64,000 nucleotides of DNA from Siphonodentalium dalli (lineage: Eukaryota > Mollusca > Scaphopoda > Gadilida > Siphonodentaliidae). The notes beneath the pieces are model-generated. The model was not told the DNA's origin and did not search any database. It was given only the letters and a program-made list of their open reading frames with translations. Positions 25,301 through 38,600 of the stretch are shown here, one piece after another. The stretch covers positions 216,472,373 through 216,536,372 of the forward strand of contig CP136061.1 in assembly GCA_032622095.1 (NCBI GenBank). Direction: 5' to 3'. Within the stretch, counting starts at the first letter, position 1. The number at the start of each line of letters is the position of its first letter. A program made the position numbers and the translations under genes.

Positions 25301-26646
25301 GAACACAATGTCATAAATTGTTGAACTAATCACTAAAAGTGAATGGCAGAATAATTGGGCATGCCTTCATAAGTTCAGCTGAATTGCATCTGAAGCCAGT
25401 TATTTATATCGATCATGTTACCATTTCTAAGTGCTTGGAAAAAATCAGATATCGGGCTGACTTCCAGTTCTCCATGGTCTGGTCTCAAATTCTCAGCAGA
25501 TTTTGTTAAAATAAATAAGAATGCATTCAGCTTGTTTATGGAAATAAATCATCGAAATGTTATATAAATTGGGTGTGTGTTTTATTGAGGAATACAGCGC
25601 TGTGGTCATTGGGGCACAATAAATCACACGCCCACTACATTCATTTCTTAATTAACAATACACAAATTGAGATATGATGTAATCCTGATTTAGCTTTATA
25701 ATTGTTTTTCACTGAATACATTCAGAAAACTACTGAGTTCATCTGAAAACTATATCCTAGATAACAACAGTGACTGCTTGTTCGCTGTGATAGACTATTT
25801 TCGTTTCTTCACTTCATAAGCACAATAACTCTAAAAGATGGTATCCGACATAGATAAAATTTGGTTATGGCTTCTAAGTAGAAATATCTTAAATGAGTTC
25901 GAAAACAAGTCCTGTGAGAATTTCAGTTCAGAAGTTATGCCTCCTATATTGTGTTCCATTTTTCTATAGACGCAATAACTATGGTGTATAGGCCTCTATT
26001 CATGACTACTATGAAAACCAGTCCTGTCCTAATTTTATTTCAGAAGTTATGACTTCTAGATTGTTTTTCAGGTATCTCTTTCGTGATGTATTAACCCTTC
26101 CATGACTGGAGCTTCCTGAAATTTTGCAAAAAACCCTGTGCCAATGCATTCTCTTATATATACAAATCTCCCATACGAAGCCTCGTATATATAGGAAAAT
26201 ATATTGGCCTACACATGTAACAATGGCCTAACAAAGCTCTCGGTGAGAGTTTCTGATGAATGGCAACAAGCCATATTTCTGACTAAATCCTGAAAAATTT
26301 CCCATAATTCTCCTGTGGTTAACCCTTTACCCAACAAACCGGCCAAAACCGGCCAAATAAATCTTCAACAGCCTAAAATATCTTCGGTCTGTCTCAATAG
26401 AACCATACAAATATGGATATCATTGGAACCGGCTCCTTGACCACATTGTGATGGTTATAGTTATGCCCTGTGCCAATGCATTCTCTTATATATGCGAGTC
26501 GACCATAGGTCGCCTCGCATATATAAGAGAATGCATTGGCCTAAAAAAAATCTTTTTACCATTTTTATGTTTACCCATACCATAGTATGGTAAACATAGT
26601 GTCGTTGCCCGGATTGACCACTCGTCGTTAGTCCGTCCGTCCGTCC

Positions 26647-26696
<50 letters not shown>

Positions 26697-29600
26697 AGAC
26701 ACTTTACGCATGGTGCGATAACTCGAACATTTTATATCTGATCGGAACCAAATTTTGTATATGAATTTGTCAGCACCAAATACAGATCGAGTTCGAATAT
26801 GGGTTCAATCCGAGTTTTTTTCACGGAGTTATGGCCCTTTTTCGACTTAGAATTCATGCATGCTACCATAACTCAAAATTTTTTTATCTGATCAGAATCA
26901 AATTTGGTATGCAAGTTTCTCGGACCAAAATACAGATCGAGTTCGAATATGGGTTTGATCCGATATTTTTCAATGGAGTTATGGCCCTTTTTCGACTTAG
27001 AATTCATGCATGCTGCCATAACTCAAATTTTTTTTTATCTGATCGGAACCAAATTTGGTATGCGAGTTTCTCAACTCAAAATACAGATCGAGTTTGAATA
27101 TGGGTTATATCCGACATTTTATACCAGAGTTATGGCCCTTTTTCAACTAAGAATTGAACAGATAACCATAGCAGTCTACAATTAATTACCAGTGGTATCA
27201 GTTTAGCTCTGAGAGCAGTAAATCTGTATTATGGGAATTAGAGTTATTTTTTACTGACGACACACTCCTCACCTGTATAGTTTTTGGTATCGATCGGTTG
27301 ATCGGTTTAGAAATTATTAACACTTTGCATCCGCACATAGGCATGAGTTATCCGATGCTGTAACCAAATTAGTTTTTGTCCGATTGTTTTCATATTTGAT
27401 ATGTAGGTTTATAATGACACACCCCTCACCTGTATAGTTTTTGGTATCGATCGGTTGATCGGTTTAGAAAATAATTAACCCTGCACACAAATGCTATCTG
27501 ATCCATCTAAGTCAAACTGTTTTCTTCTGATATGCCTCATATTTCTTACCAAGGTTTTTCTTAGCACGTTCTTTATCTGTATGGTTTTTGGTATCGTTTA
27601 ATTAACCCTTTTCAAACTTATTTTTACTTAGAACTCAAAACATTTTTCATCTGATCTACACCAAATTTGGTACATGTGGTCCTCACCCCGGAATACAGAT
27701 CAAGTTCAAACTTGGGTTTGATCCGATATATTTTAACAGAGTTATGGCCCTTTATAATTCAAGTAATTTACTACCTATTGTATATGCCCTGTGAGAATTT
27801 AAGACAAACAACTTTACACAGTAATCTGCTTTATTGGGATCAGAAAATGACACTGGATACTCTTTGCTAAACCACTGCTGCCCCCAGAGCTGTCAAATTT
27901 AAGTGATTGATGATACTTTACTCCAGTTTGTGTGCAATAGTAATTTAACCCAACCTGTTGAAACATGTTCATGGCATTAATACAAATAGTCCATTGTCCA
28001 TGTGAAGGATGTTCTGGAGCATGGCTGTTTAGAGAATTGTTGTTTACAGAGACACTGTTGTCTTATCTTGAGAAAACAATTTATCCACACATTAGTTCCA
28101 TCATATGATGTCATTGAAAATGATTAACACTCTCCACACATCATATGTTCATTCTCCTATTCTATGTCCAGGTTGATCGTGATCCACTTTTCACTTGTAT
28201 GTATTTCAGGATTAAAATTAACCTATTCCATAGACACATAATATCTGATACGCAGATTTTAAATTATCTCTTTCGCCTTAGGCCAGGTTCACTAAGAATT
28301 TCTATTAATTATAAGCCACCAATTGAATATTCATCATTTGAGGATATATCTTATTTTGAAATTCCCTCTATTGCATTTGGGCTGCAGGATAATAATAATG
28401 GTTCTGGTATTCTTGAAGCTGACTTTTTGGTCAAATATTTTTCACCCAATCACTTTTATAATCTCATTCACGTTGATTGTGATACATTCTTCATGCGTAT
28501 AGATTTTGGTATTGATTGAATGGTTTTGAGAATATTAACCCAATATTTAATAATATTTCTGCTGTTACAGACATTGTATCTTTCCAATGATCAGCTTAGA
28601 ATAAAATTAAGGTACATGTATACTGAACGCGATCCAATGTTATGACTCTAATATTTTCAATTTGACCCTTCTCATATCTCTCCTTTAGTTATCTGATAAT
28701 TCTGTATTAAAATATTTTATATCCAACCATTATCAATCATATTTAATATCAAGGTCTATACACCCCTCACTTATATAGATGTTCAGGTGTTTGTTGGTCT
28801 CTAATCTCAATCATCTCAATTGTCTCAATCTGTTATGACTCAGGTTCCATTGTAAGAATTAAATAAATAGAGTTATTATGATGTTAATATTGTAACAATT
28901 ATATCTTTAACAGCTATGGTGCATCTGTCTGACTGTGTTTGGGTATAATTATCTTTATCAATCTATCACACATACATGTATCTCTGTTGGAGTGACCGAA
29001 TAGGTTGAAATCGAATGTCATATCCATCTTCCTATTGTGTTTAAATGAGCAAGTTGCTCAATATGTCTGATTCCACTATGAAACTAATAAATAATAGTAC
29101 GCTGTGAATTGTTGAAATTCTTGCACTCATAAAAAGATCGCTATCGCCAAGGTATGGGTTAAACATCTGCCGATCGTGATCGGCCTCTCGTTTCTTACAT
29201 TCTTTAACAATTTTATAATTTTTAATGTGTTAAGCCAATGCATTCTCTTATATATGCGAGGCGACCTATGGTCGACTCGCATATATAAGAGAATGCATTG
29301 GCACAGGGCCCTTCTGTTGGGTAAAGGGTTAAAGGGTCATATAATTTGGGCATTACTGTACTTGTAAGTGATATATTTATTTGGTTTTCAGAGTCTGTTA
29401 ATTGTTCTTTACCTGTTGGTTCTGTTCTTGAGAGAGTTAAATCTGTGCAGCTGCTCGATGAATGTGATATTGAAGTAATTTATCCGCTCTACCAAAAGCT
29501 GAACAAATATGCAGAACTCCATCCAGAAGAAAAGTGAGTGTATGCAGGATTGTAGCTCGGAGGTATGGGTGTACTCACATGGTGTAATTGATAAGATGAT

Positions 29601-32600
29601 CCACAGGGCAGCCAGCAAGGGTTCAAATGTCTTTTTATCATCATTAAGATGTTATTATTCCAAAAATGATTGTCTGGTGTAAAAGTGGTGTTTATAATAA
29701 TGGACAGGTCAGTGTTACAATTTGTCATTGATAGACTGTGTTACGAGCAGCATGTTTTCTGCGATTTATTTGTTGTTGGCTTTAAAATGTGAAGTTGTTT
29801 GTCGCTGAAGTATGTCATACCTCGGGTCCCGTGTTTTGTTTGTATTATTGTGTAAATGTGCATACCACATGGACAGCCCTGATAGATTATATCCTTTCCA
29901 GGCATCTCCATCTGCCTCTGCTAATATAAATGACAAGAATAGCCAGGTAATCATGCCACATGCTACGTCTAATTACAGCATGTTCCTAATCTTACATTTG
30001 ATGCCTTAATTGCAATGTGCTTCATGTGAATGCCTTAGTGATAATTACGTCTGTTCTACTTCAGTGTCAGACACAGAAATTGTGGATGAATCACCAGTTG
30101 CAATGCTGTTTGCATGAGCCTTGAAGTGTTATTACTGAAAGAATCATCCGCATGTTGTGTCAGGATTTCCGCACACGGAAATCCTGAAAGCCCATATTGA
30201 GATTAGTGACTTCTTTGTAATATCTCACAATGCATTATAGACATATTATGGACTGTTCGGGTATGTGAAACTGATAAGTTAGCATTCAGGCGCTATGCTA
30301 TGTCAACTGGAGGATTGTAACATTTTAGTAACATCACCGAAAATTTCAAGCAATAGACCATACCACTCTATAGAAATCATCGTCTGATCTACCATCAATT
30401 GTAAATATTTACTTCTCGATTCGGGATGCAACTATCTGCGATAAACTAACGAAAATGATTTCACTTTCAAGATCTCTTCAATTAATTGTTATATAAGAAT
30501 TGTGATGTGTGTTGCCAATTTGGATATAATATTTGTAAAAATAACTACTTTGAGCTAGATTATTCTCCATTTCTATTTGATCACCCTACCGCAGTGTTTC
30601 ACATAACTAAAATAGTCATTCAGCTGTCCATTGCCAGCAATATACTAGTAACACATTTGCGGGGCCATGACATAATATATGTACATTGATAATGCTGACT
30701 TTGACAATGGTTTTCTCTTTCAGAAACCGGTGGTATTTAGATGGTCCTTATAGTCCAGATGTCTTCTCCTTTATTAATAACCGTATGCTAGAATCTTGCC
30801 TAAACTCATCACATTCTCATAGTGTGAGCTTTGACTGTGAGAAATGTGTAAAGAATGCTGTAGAAAGGGTGAGTATCACAAAAAAAGGCTGAATATTTGG
30901 TTATATTTTAAAGATGGTCCATTTCTTCCGGGCCACAATTACAAAAACAATATAACTTTTATAAATCTTGATTTCAAGCTACAAACAGCTATTTTGTGAA
31001 TAAAATGCAGATAAAACTGGAAGATGGGGTATATTATTTTTCTATAAAGCCATAATAAAGTGGTTAATTTCAATCACAATCCGTGGTAATTCACTTAGCT
31101 TATCTACAATTATCCTTGATTTAAGTTGCTAACAATATAGAGTGCTCTCTCTTTGGTAAGTTCCTATTGTTTTCGCGCAGATTTCTGTTATAAAAATAGC
31201 CCCTAAAACTACCCCATGAATGTCATAAGAAATTATAAATAAAATTGATATTAATTGATAGAAGCTTTTTAGCTCACCTGAGACGAAGTCTCCGGTGGAG
31301 CTATAGTCATCACTCCTCGTCCGTCGTCCGTCCGTCCGTCCGTCTGTCCGTCTGTCCGTCTGTCCGTCTGTCCGTCTGTCCGTCAACTTTTTTTTTAAAC
31401 ATCTTCTCCTCTGAAACCATCATACCGAATTGGTTCATATTTGGTGTGGATGTTCCCTAGGTGACTCTCATTCAGATTTGTTCAAATGACGTCACTGGGT
31501 CAAATAGTTGTGAAACCAGGGCCATAACTCTATTCCTCCATAGTAATTCTTACAACAACTTCTTGTTCATAACCATTGTGCCGATTTAGCTAATATTTGG
31601 TATGGAGGGTCCTTGGGTGACTGGTGTTCAGATTTGTTCAAATGAGGTCACCCGGTCAATTAGTTGAGAAACCAGGGCCATAACTCATAGTAATTCTTAC
31701 AATGACTTCTTCTAAACAAATATTTGGCCTATTCAGCTTATATTTGGTACTGAGGGACCTTGGGTGACTGGGAATCAGATTTGTTCAAATTGGGTCACTG
31801 GGTCAAATAGGGGCAGAGCCAGGGACATTTCTAAAAACAAAAAATTAAATTTTTGCATTTTGACCTTTAATTTTTGTTTAGGACCCATCACAGTCTCATA
31901 TTTCTTACCTACATTTTTCTTAGCATGTTCTTCATCTGTATGGATTTTGGTATTGTTTATTTAACCCCTTCCACTCTTGTTTTTATATAGAATTCATCCA
32001 AGACAGGATTACTCAAACATTTTTCATCTGATCAACACCAAATTTGGTATATGAATTTTTGACACTTATATACAGATCAAGTTAAAATATGGGTTTGATC
32101 CGATATATTTTAACAGAGTTATGGCCCTTTATAATTCACACCCCTTTGCTATGCACTATTAATTTTTAAGAGGACACTCTAGCCTGTATTATTGAAAAAG
32201 CCAATTTATCATAGTGTGGTCACCCGATCCTCTTGCTGAATACTGCTTGCTTCAGACCAGTTTATCATCTGTCATTACAAGACATGACATTAGCTAAACA
32301 ACTACCAGAGTCTACAAGGAATAGTCCATTGTTCATTTCTCCAAGCCTGGACATAGTGTGTCTGACATTTGCAGAATGAAGTCCCCAGATGGTGAATTTA
32401 GTGTTGCTACCCCATACAATTTCAAATTTGGTATATGAATTTTTGACACTTATATACAGATCAAGTTAAAATATGGGTTTGATCCGATATATTTTAACAG
32501 AGTTATGGCCATAATTCCCCAAAAAATAATAAAATATTCAGGAACTCCTTGATCAATTTATGTAGGCAGAGTCCCCAGGGAGTGTATTCATGTCATTCAT

Positions 32601-35600
32601 AATTTAAATGAGATTAATGGTGTTATCAATGAAGCACCCTTGTTGTTTACATTATCACTCAGTGGTCATTAAAATCAGATTAATTTCATTTTCTCCAAGT
32701 GTCTGGCATTGGAGGTATGAGGTTCCCAGAGGGTGAATTCATGTTGTTCCACACAGCAGGCTAGCATAACCCAATACACCCTCTGAGAACATTATTCTGC
32801 TTAGGCCTCATCTTCTGGGAAGTATCTAGAGTCTCAAGATCTCATTCTGCTTAGGCCTCATCTTCTGGGAAGTATCTATAGTATCAAATTTACATTGTTG
32901 TTAGTTAAATTTCCCTTCTAGGAAGTTTCTGTATCCCTTAATTTGCAGAAGATAAAATTCATGATTGAGGTGCCCAATGGGTCAACATCACCAATTTCAA
33001 CTGGGGAACTTCAATCTTATTCTAGGTCTTCATAGCAGTTGAGGGCCTTATCAGAATGAGGTCCCCAGAGAGTGAATTTAGTGATACTAGCCCGCTGTGC
33101 AGGAAAGCGTCACTAAATTCACCCTCTGGGGACCTCATTCTGCAAATAACAGACAGACTATCTCAAGGCTTGATTGTATAATACAGTGTGTTGCTTGAGG
33201 CCAGACATGCACAATGTAGGAACAGACATGCTTGTAGTGATGCTATCCCACATAGCGGGCTAGCATCACCAAATTCACCATTTGGAGACCTCATTCTGCT
33301 TAGGCCTCATCTTCTGGGAAGTATCTATAGTATCAAATTTACATTGTTGTTAGTTAAATTTCCCTTCTAGGAAGTTTCTATATCCCCTAATTTGCAGAAG
33401 ATAAAATTCATAATTGAGGGGCCCAATGGGTGAACATCACCAACTTCAACTGGGGAAATTCAATTTTATTCTAGGTCTTCCATAGCAGTTGAGGGCCTTA
33501 TCAGAATGAGGTCCCCAGAGGGTGAATTTAGAGTCACTAAATTCACCCTCTGGGGACCTCATTCTGCAAATGACAGACACACTATCACACTATTTCAAGG
33601 CTTGTTGTATAATACATTGTGTTGCTTGAGGCCAGGCATGCACAATGTAGGAACAGACACGCTTTTTGTGATGCTATTCCGCACAGCAGGCTAGCATCAC
33701 CAAATTCACCCTCTGGCGACCTCATTCTGCTTAGGCCTCATCTTCTGGGAAGTATCTATAGTATCAAATTTACATTGTTGTTAGTTAAATTTCCCTTCTA
33801 GGAAGTTTCTATATCCCCTAATTTGCAGAAGATAAAATTCATAAATGAGGTGCCGAATGGGTGAATATCACCAACTTCAACTGGGGAACTTAATTTTTAT
33901 CCTTATCAGATTTGTGAAAATGGGATCACAAAGTCAAATAAGGGCAGAGCAAGAGACTTAACTATTTCACTACATAGTAATTCTTAAAATATGTTTGCAA
34001 GAACTAGTTGGCTTATATAGAATGGAATGTTCTTCCTTGACTGCAATTCAGATTTTTTTAATGGGGTCACCTGGTCAAATAGGGGCCAAGCGAAGGACAG
34101 TTTCCCTCTTAATATGCTTCCTTCACAAGGACCATCAGGTCTATTTGACTGATATTTATGATATGTATGAAGGGTTCTTTGGTGTCTGGGATTCAAATTT
34201 ATTCAGATGGAGTCACCAGGTTAAATAGGGTGGGACCAGGGACATAACTATATGTCTCTATAGTAATTCTTAAAATGTCTTCTCAAGAGAGTTTGGACTA
34301 TTTAGCTTACATATAGTATGGAGGAATCAATAGGATCCTTTAGTGACTGAGATTCAGATTTGTTAAAATGAGGTCAACCTGTCAAGAAATGGCAGGCTAT
34401 GGGGAGTCTAATAAAATCATCGAAATACCAAATTCATTAAAACATCTACCTTGGAACCAATTGACTGATTGGTCGGACATACATGTATTGTGTTTTTGGG
34501 TCCATGGATAATTGGGCTTCAACCATGTTTAAATGGTTTTAGAAAAAGGCGCTTGTGAGATTGGAAATTTCCAACAATTGAGAAAGTTTGAGGTGTCGGT
34601 TGTGAAATTCCAACCTAAGACTTGGGAGTCTGGATCCCGGTCGGGAGGGGACTTGAGCTGGAGGAGGGGGGTGATCAGTAGTGTACAGTTGGCAATTTCA
34701 AGGTGGATTTTTACCAAGCTACATACTTGAAGTCTCTCTAGCCACATATCCTGTATAAATCTACTTCTTTTAAAGTGATTATGAAAAGTGCTGACTGTTT
34801 TGGTCTCCAGAGTCCCAGTCTTATCAGTCTTTGCAGTCTGGTGAGCGACCCCACAGTCATTGACTGTCTTGTTTGGACAGGTATCCTTAATTCATATTTC
34901 TTATTTTATACCCTGGAATCCCATGGAATCTATATAAAACTTGCTGGGAAGCAGCTTGCAAATCGTGAGTCTGTCATTTGCAGAATGATGTCCGCAGAGG
35001 GTGAATTTAGTGACGCTATCCTGCACAGTGGGCTAGCATCACCAAAATACATCCTCTGGGGACCTCATTATGCTTAGGCCTCATCTTCTGGGAAGTATCT
35101 ATAGTCTCAAATTAACAGTGTTTTTAGTTACTTTTTCCCTTCTCTTCAGTTTATATGTCCCTTAATTTGCAGAAGATAACATGCATAATCCAAGTAACAA
35201 ATGGGTGAACATCAACTTCAACTGGGAAATTCCAATCTTGTCCTAGGTCTCCCATAACTAAGCTGTTTTCAGACACCAGGTTTGTCTGATTTTTTTTGCC
35301 TCAGTTATGGCCTTTAGTTTGTCTAATTTTAGAAGATTTATTACCATTAGCGCGAAAACTTGAACAAATGTCAACCAATTCTATTCATATTGGGAATATG
35401 GATCTTTCACAACAATATCTTGATTGAGTTCAAAAACCAGATTTGTCCAATTTTTTGTATTTATCTGTGTTGTGGCCCTTAGTAAGTTAATCTATTTTTA
35501 GTGATTCGCTGTCAAACAGATTCACTCTTATGGGCAAAAAAACTCGACCAGAGCCATCTTTGATGCACAACCCTTGTTTATTATCTTTATTACTACTCAC

Positions 35601-38600
35601 TTTTTTCAGGTTCGTAGGTTCCTGGTCTCAAAAACAGCTCAGGATTGTTCTATTATTATAGCATTTCAACCTGTAGATGACAGGTATGTAGTACATGAAT
35701 ATAAATTATGTAGTTAATACTGTCACTTAATCTGTTTATCCATGAGGGGATATCAACATCTGTTGAGCGGAGGATATGCCAAGCACAATAGGTGCCATAT
35801 AACCTGAGCAGACATTTAACTCTTTCATGACTGGAGCTGCCTGAAATTTTATGAAAACCCTGTGCCAATTGCATTTTCTTATAAATGTGGTCTCCAATAG
35901 GGAGCCTTGCATATATAAGAGAATACATAACAATATTTACCTTGATCTTGTAAGACAGGGCATTCTCTTATATATGTGAGGTCCCTATGGGAGACTCCCA
36001 TATATAAGAGAATGCACTGGCACAGGATATTTAATGCTGCACGAGCACAGCTCCCGTCATGAAAGGGATAAAGCCAGAGACAACATTATCTACATATTCA
36101 GGGATTTTTTTTAGGTGTCCTCGGGGTCCGGTAAACGGCCCCATTCCCAATGGGAAAAAGGCACTTTTATTCCCAATTTTCAACCACAAAATTCCCAATT
36201 GCAGACAGGTATATAATACCATCGGGTTTATTGAATAATTATCAAAGTTTGACAGTTATTATAGTAAATACGTCACTCGCTTGAGAGGAATTCCCACAAA
36301 TAAATTGCTAGGATTATCTCATTATCAGGGGGACGCACCATGTTCTTCCAGAATACACATTTCCCCTCCCCGCATGCCTTTAACCCTTATTCCAACGTAT
36401 CGTCTTTTGACGTCTTTTGTTGTAGCGTCCGTATCGTCTTTTGTTGTAGCGTCCATATCGTCTTTTGACGTCTTTAATTTTTGCATTTTCAACACTCGGA
36501 TTTGAGACTCGAATAAAGAGTAATAATGACGATTTACATTGATTGTGTTTTGTTCTGCTGATGGTTAAGATCATGAAGGGCACATATTAAATCCTTTCTT
36601 CCTTTGCTAGGCTTTAGATTTGCAAAATGTTTACTTAGAATACTGTTTTGGCCGACAAAATGAAAACAAACGAAATAGAAACACGTGGTTTCGACGAGAA
36701 CGAAAGTTGTTATCAGAGACGCTTCCTTGTTGATTGCGTTATGCGTTGCCGCGAGTTCCATTATGATTGTCACTTCACCCTTGAAAAAAGATTTTTATAA
36801 TAATATATTTTTTAATGGACTATAACATCATAATGAAGGCACGTATTTCCACCTTGCCTTCCTAAATATTAAAAAATGTTGACATAGAGTATGTTCTCAG
36901 TCTCGTATTGCCTGACAAAATGAAAACAAACGAAACAGAAACACGTGGTTCACTGGTAGCGAATTTTCGACGAAGACAAAATTTTATCAATATTTAATGT
37001 AGGTGAACTTCTCCACAAACCAAATGTTGTGAAACATATTCATTAAGTGTCACAATTGTTGTTTAATTTGAGAACTCGAACATTGCAATTCCAAATTGAT
37101 GACTCAAAGTGGATCTTTCTGCTTTTATTGCACAAATTTACTCTGCGAAATCAGGTTATGTCGGAGCATCGGAATATTATTTCCGGTTGTAATGTAACTA
37201 CGGACGCGGCCGTTTTGTGCTATCGGCGGGATTCTGAACACATAATTAAAACTTTTTTATATATATTATCTACAAATTTAGTATAATAAATTGATGAGAT
37301 ATTACTTTTATATGTCCATCTGTTCAAGATTTCAAATATACCGTGCAAAAGACCATCGACCCTGATCGATCGAGAAAGAAATCAATAAAAAAAAAAGTAA
37401 ATATCTCCTGGTTTAACATCAAGTCAGCCCAATGCGGGTGCTTCTAAATAAAGGCGAGTTTACAGTTGACATGCAGATATCTTAAATTCATCTTGGGAAG
37501 CTTCTTTGCGTGTATGCATATATAATTACCGAGTATAAAGTAATAAGGTACTTATATCAACGCAATGTTGATAAAACAAAGAATATCCCAAGCGACACAT
37601 TCGAGCACCTGCTGGCGACGTATTACTAAGTTAGCCCACTGCCATTTCGAACAATTCGCGCTCGTTTTCTGTCATCTAATTAGCATCAATGGGGAAACTC
37701 CACCCCTAAACTTGAGCCAATGAAATCAGTTCAAACTTCTAATCATTGATGTCATTGGTTGTCAATGAAAACATTCTTAGAATCAACAAAAAGTTACCTT
37801 TGAACATGTGGTTTTTGCACGAAAATTTACAAACTTTCACAAAGCAACGTGACGTAATTGCTAATAATTTGCGCTTTTATCGGAAGTCTTTTTACGACTT
37901 TTGTCAAATCATGGTTTATATGATTAATGCACATAAAATATAAAGACATTTGGTTTAATTATTATATTTATAATACGCTTTTTTGTTTTCAAAAATCATG
38001 AATTATTTTTGTTTCAATCAGGACACGAATCCGTGGGTAAACAAACTTAAAGGACATGCTCGCATAGGCATACCGTAAATTTGCATAAAATGTCATTTTT
38101 GACTCACATGTGTGATAAAATGAAGATAAACGGTTGTTTATATGCACATATTTAGTTCGTCTATTGGTTTATGTTTCCATTATCGTATTCACAGATGACA
38201 CTTAAGTGAAAGCTTGTTTGTTGTTGCATATCGGATGATACACATGGCACATATACCTGTGGCCAGTGTGGGGAATGATATTATAACGTCAAATTCCTGT
38301 TGGCTAACGTAATTACCTTCATACCTGGTGACGTTGGCTATATGACGTGGCTTAACTACATGTGCTGTTGGGAAAAAGGTTAAAAAGTGGACTCATCAGT
38401 TTACGATTAAGCTGTGTATCCATGACGAGTTATGTATAAAATATAAAATATTGCCGAGTTATGTATAAAATATAAAAATTTCACATCCTCACTGTTAATT
38501 TTATAAACATTTGCTGGAAATTCCCCCTGCACTATTATTTGGGTCTGCACGTTTTATTTGGAGCCCGAGAGTAGTACCGTACTGGTACCTCAATGTGGGA

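Noticed and set aside
28145-28519. 124-codon + frame
   Set aside because: It lies in the interior of the CCGTCTGT-headed element; Phe/Ile/Asn-rich composition, no family features.
31319-31383. Regularly spaced CCGTCTGT units as a CRISPR array
   Set aside because: A pure short microsatellite with no unique spacers, inside a eukaryotic repeat.
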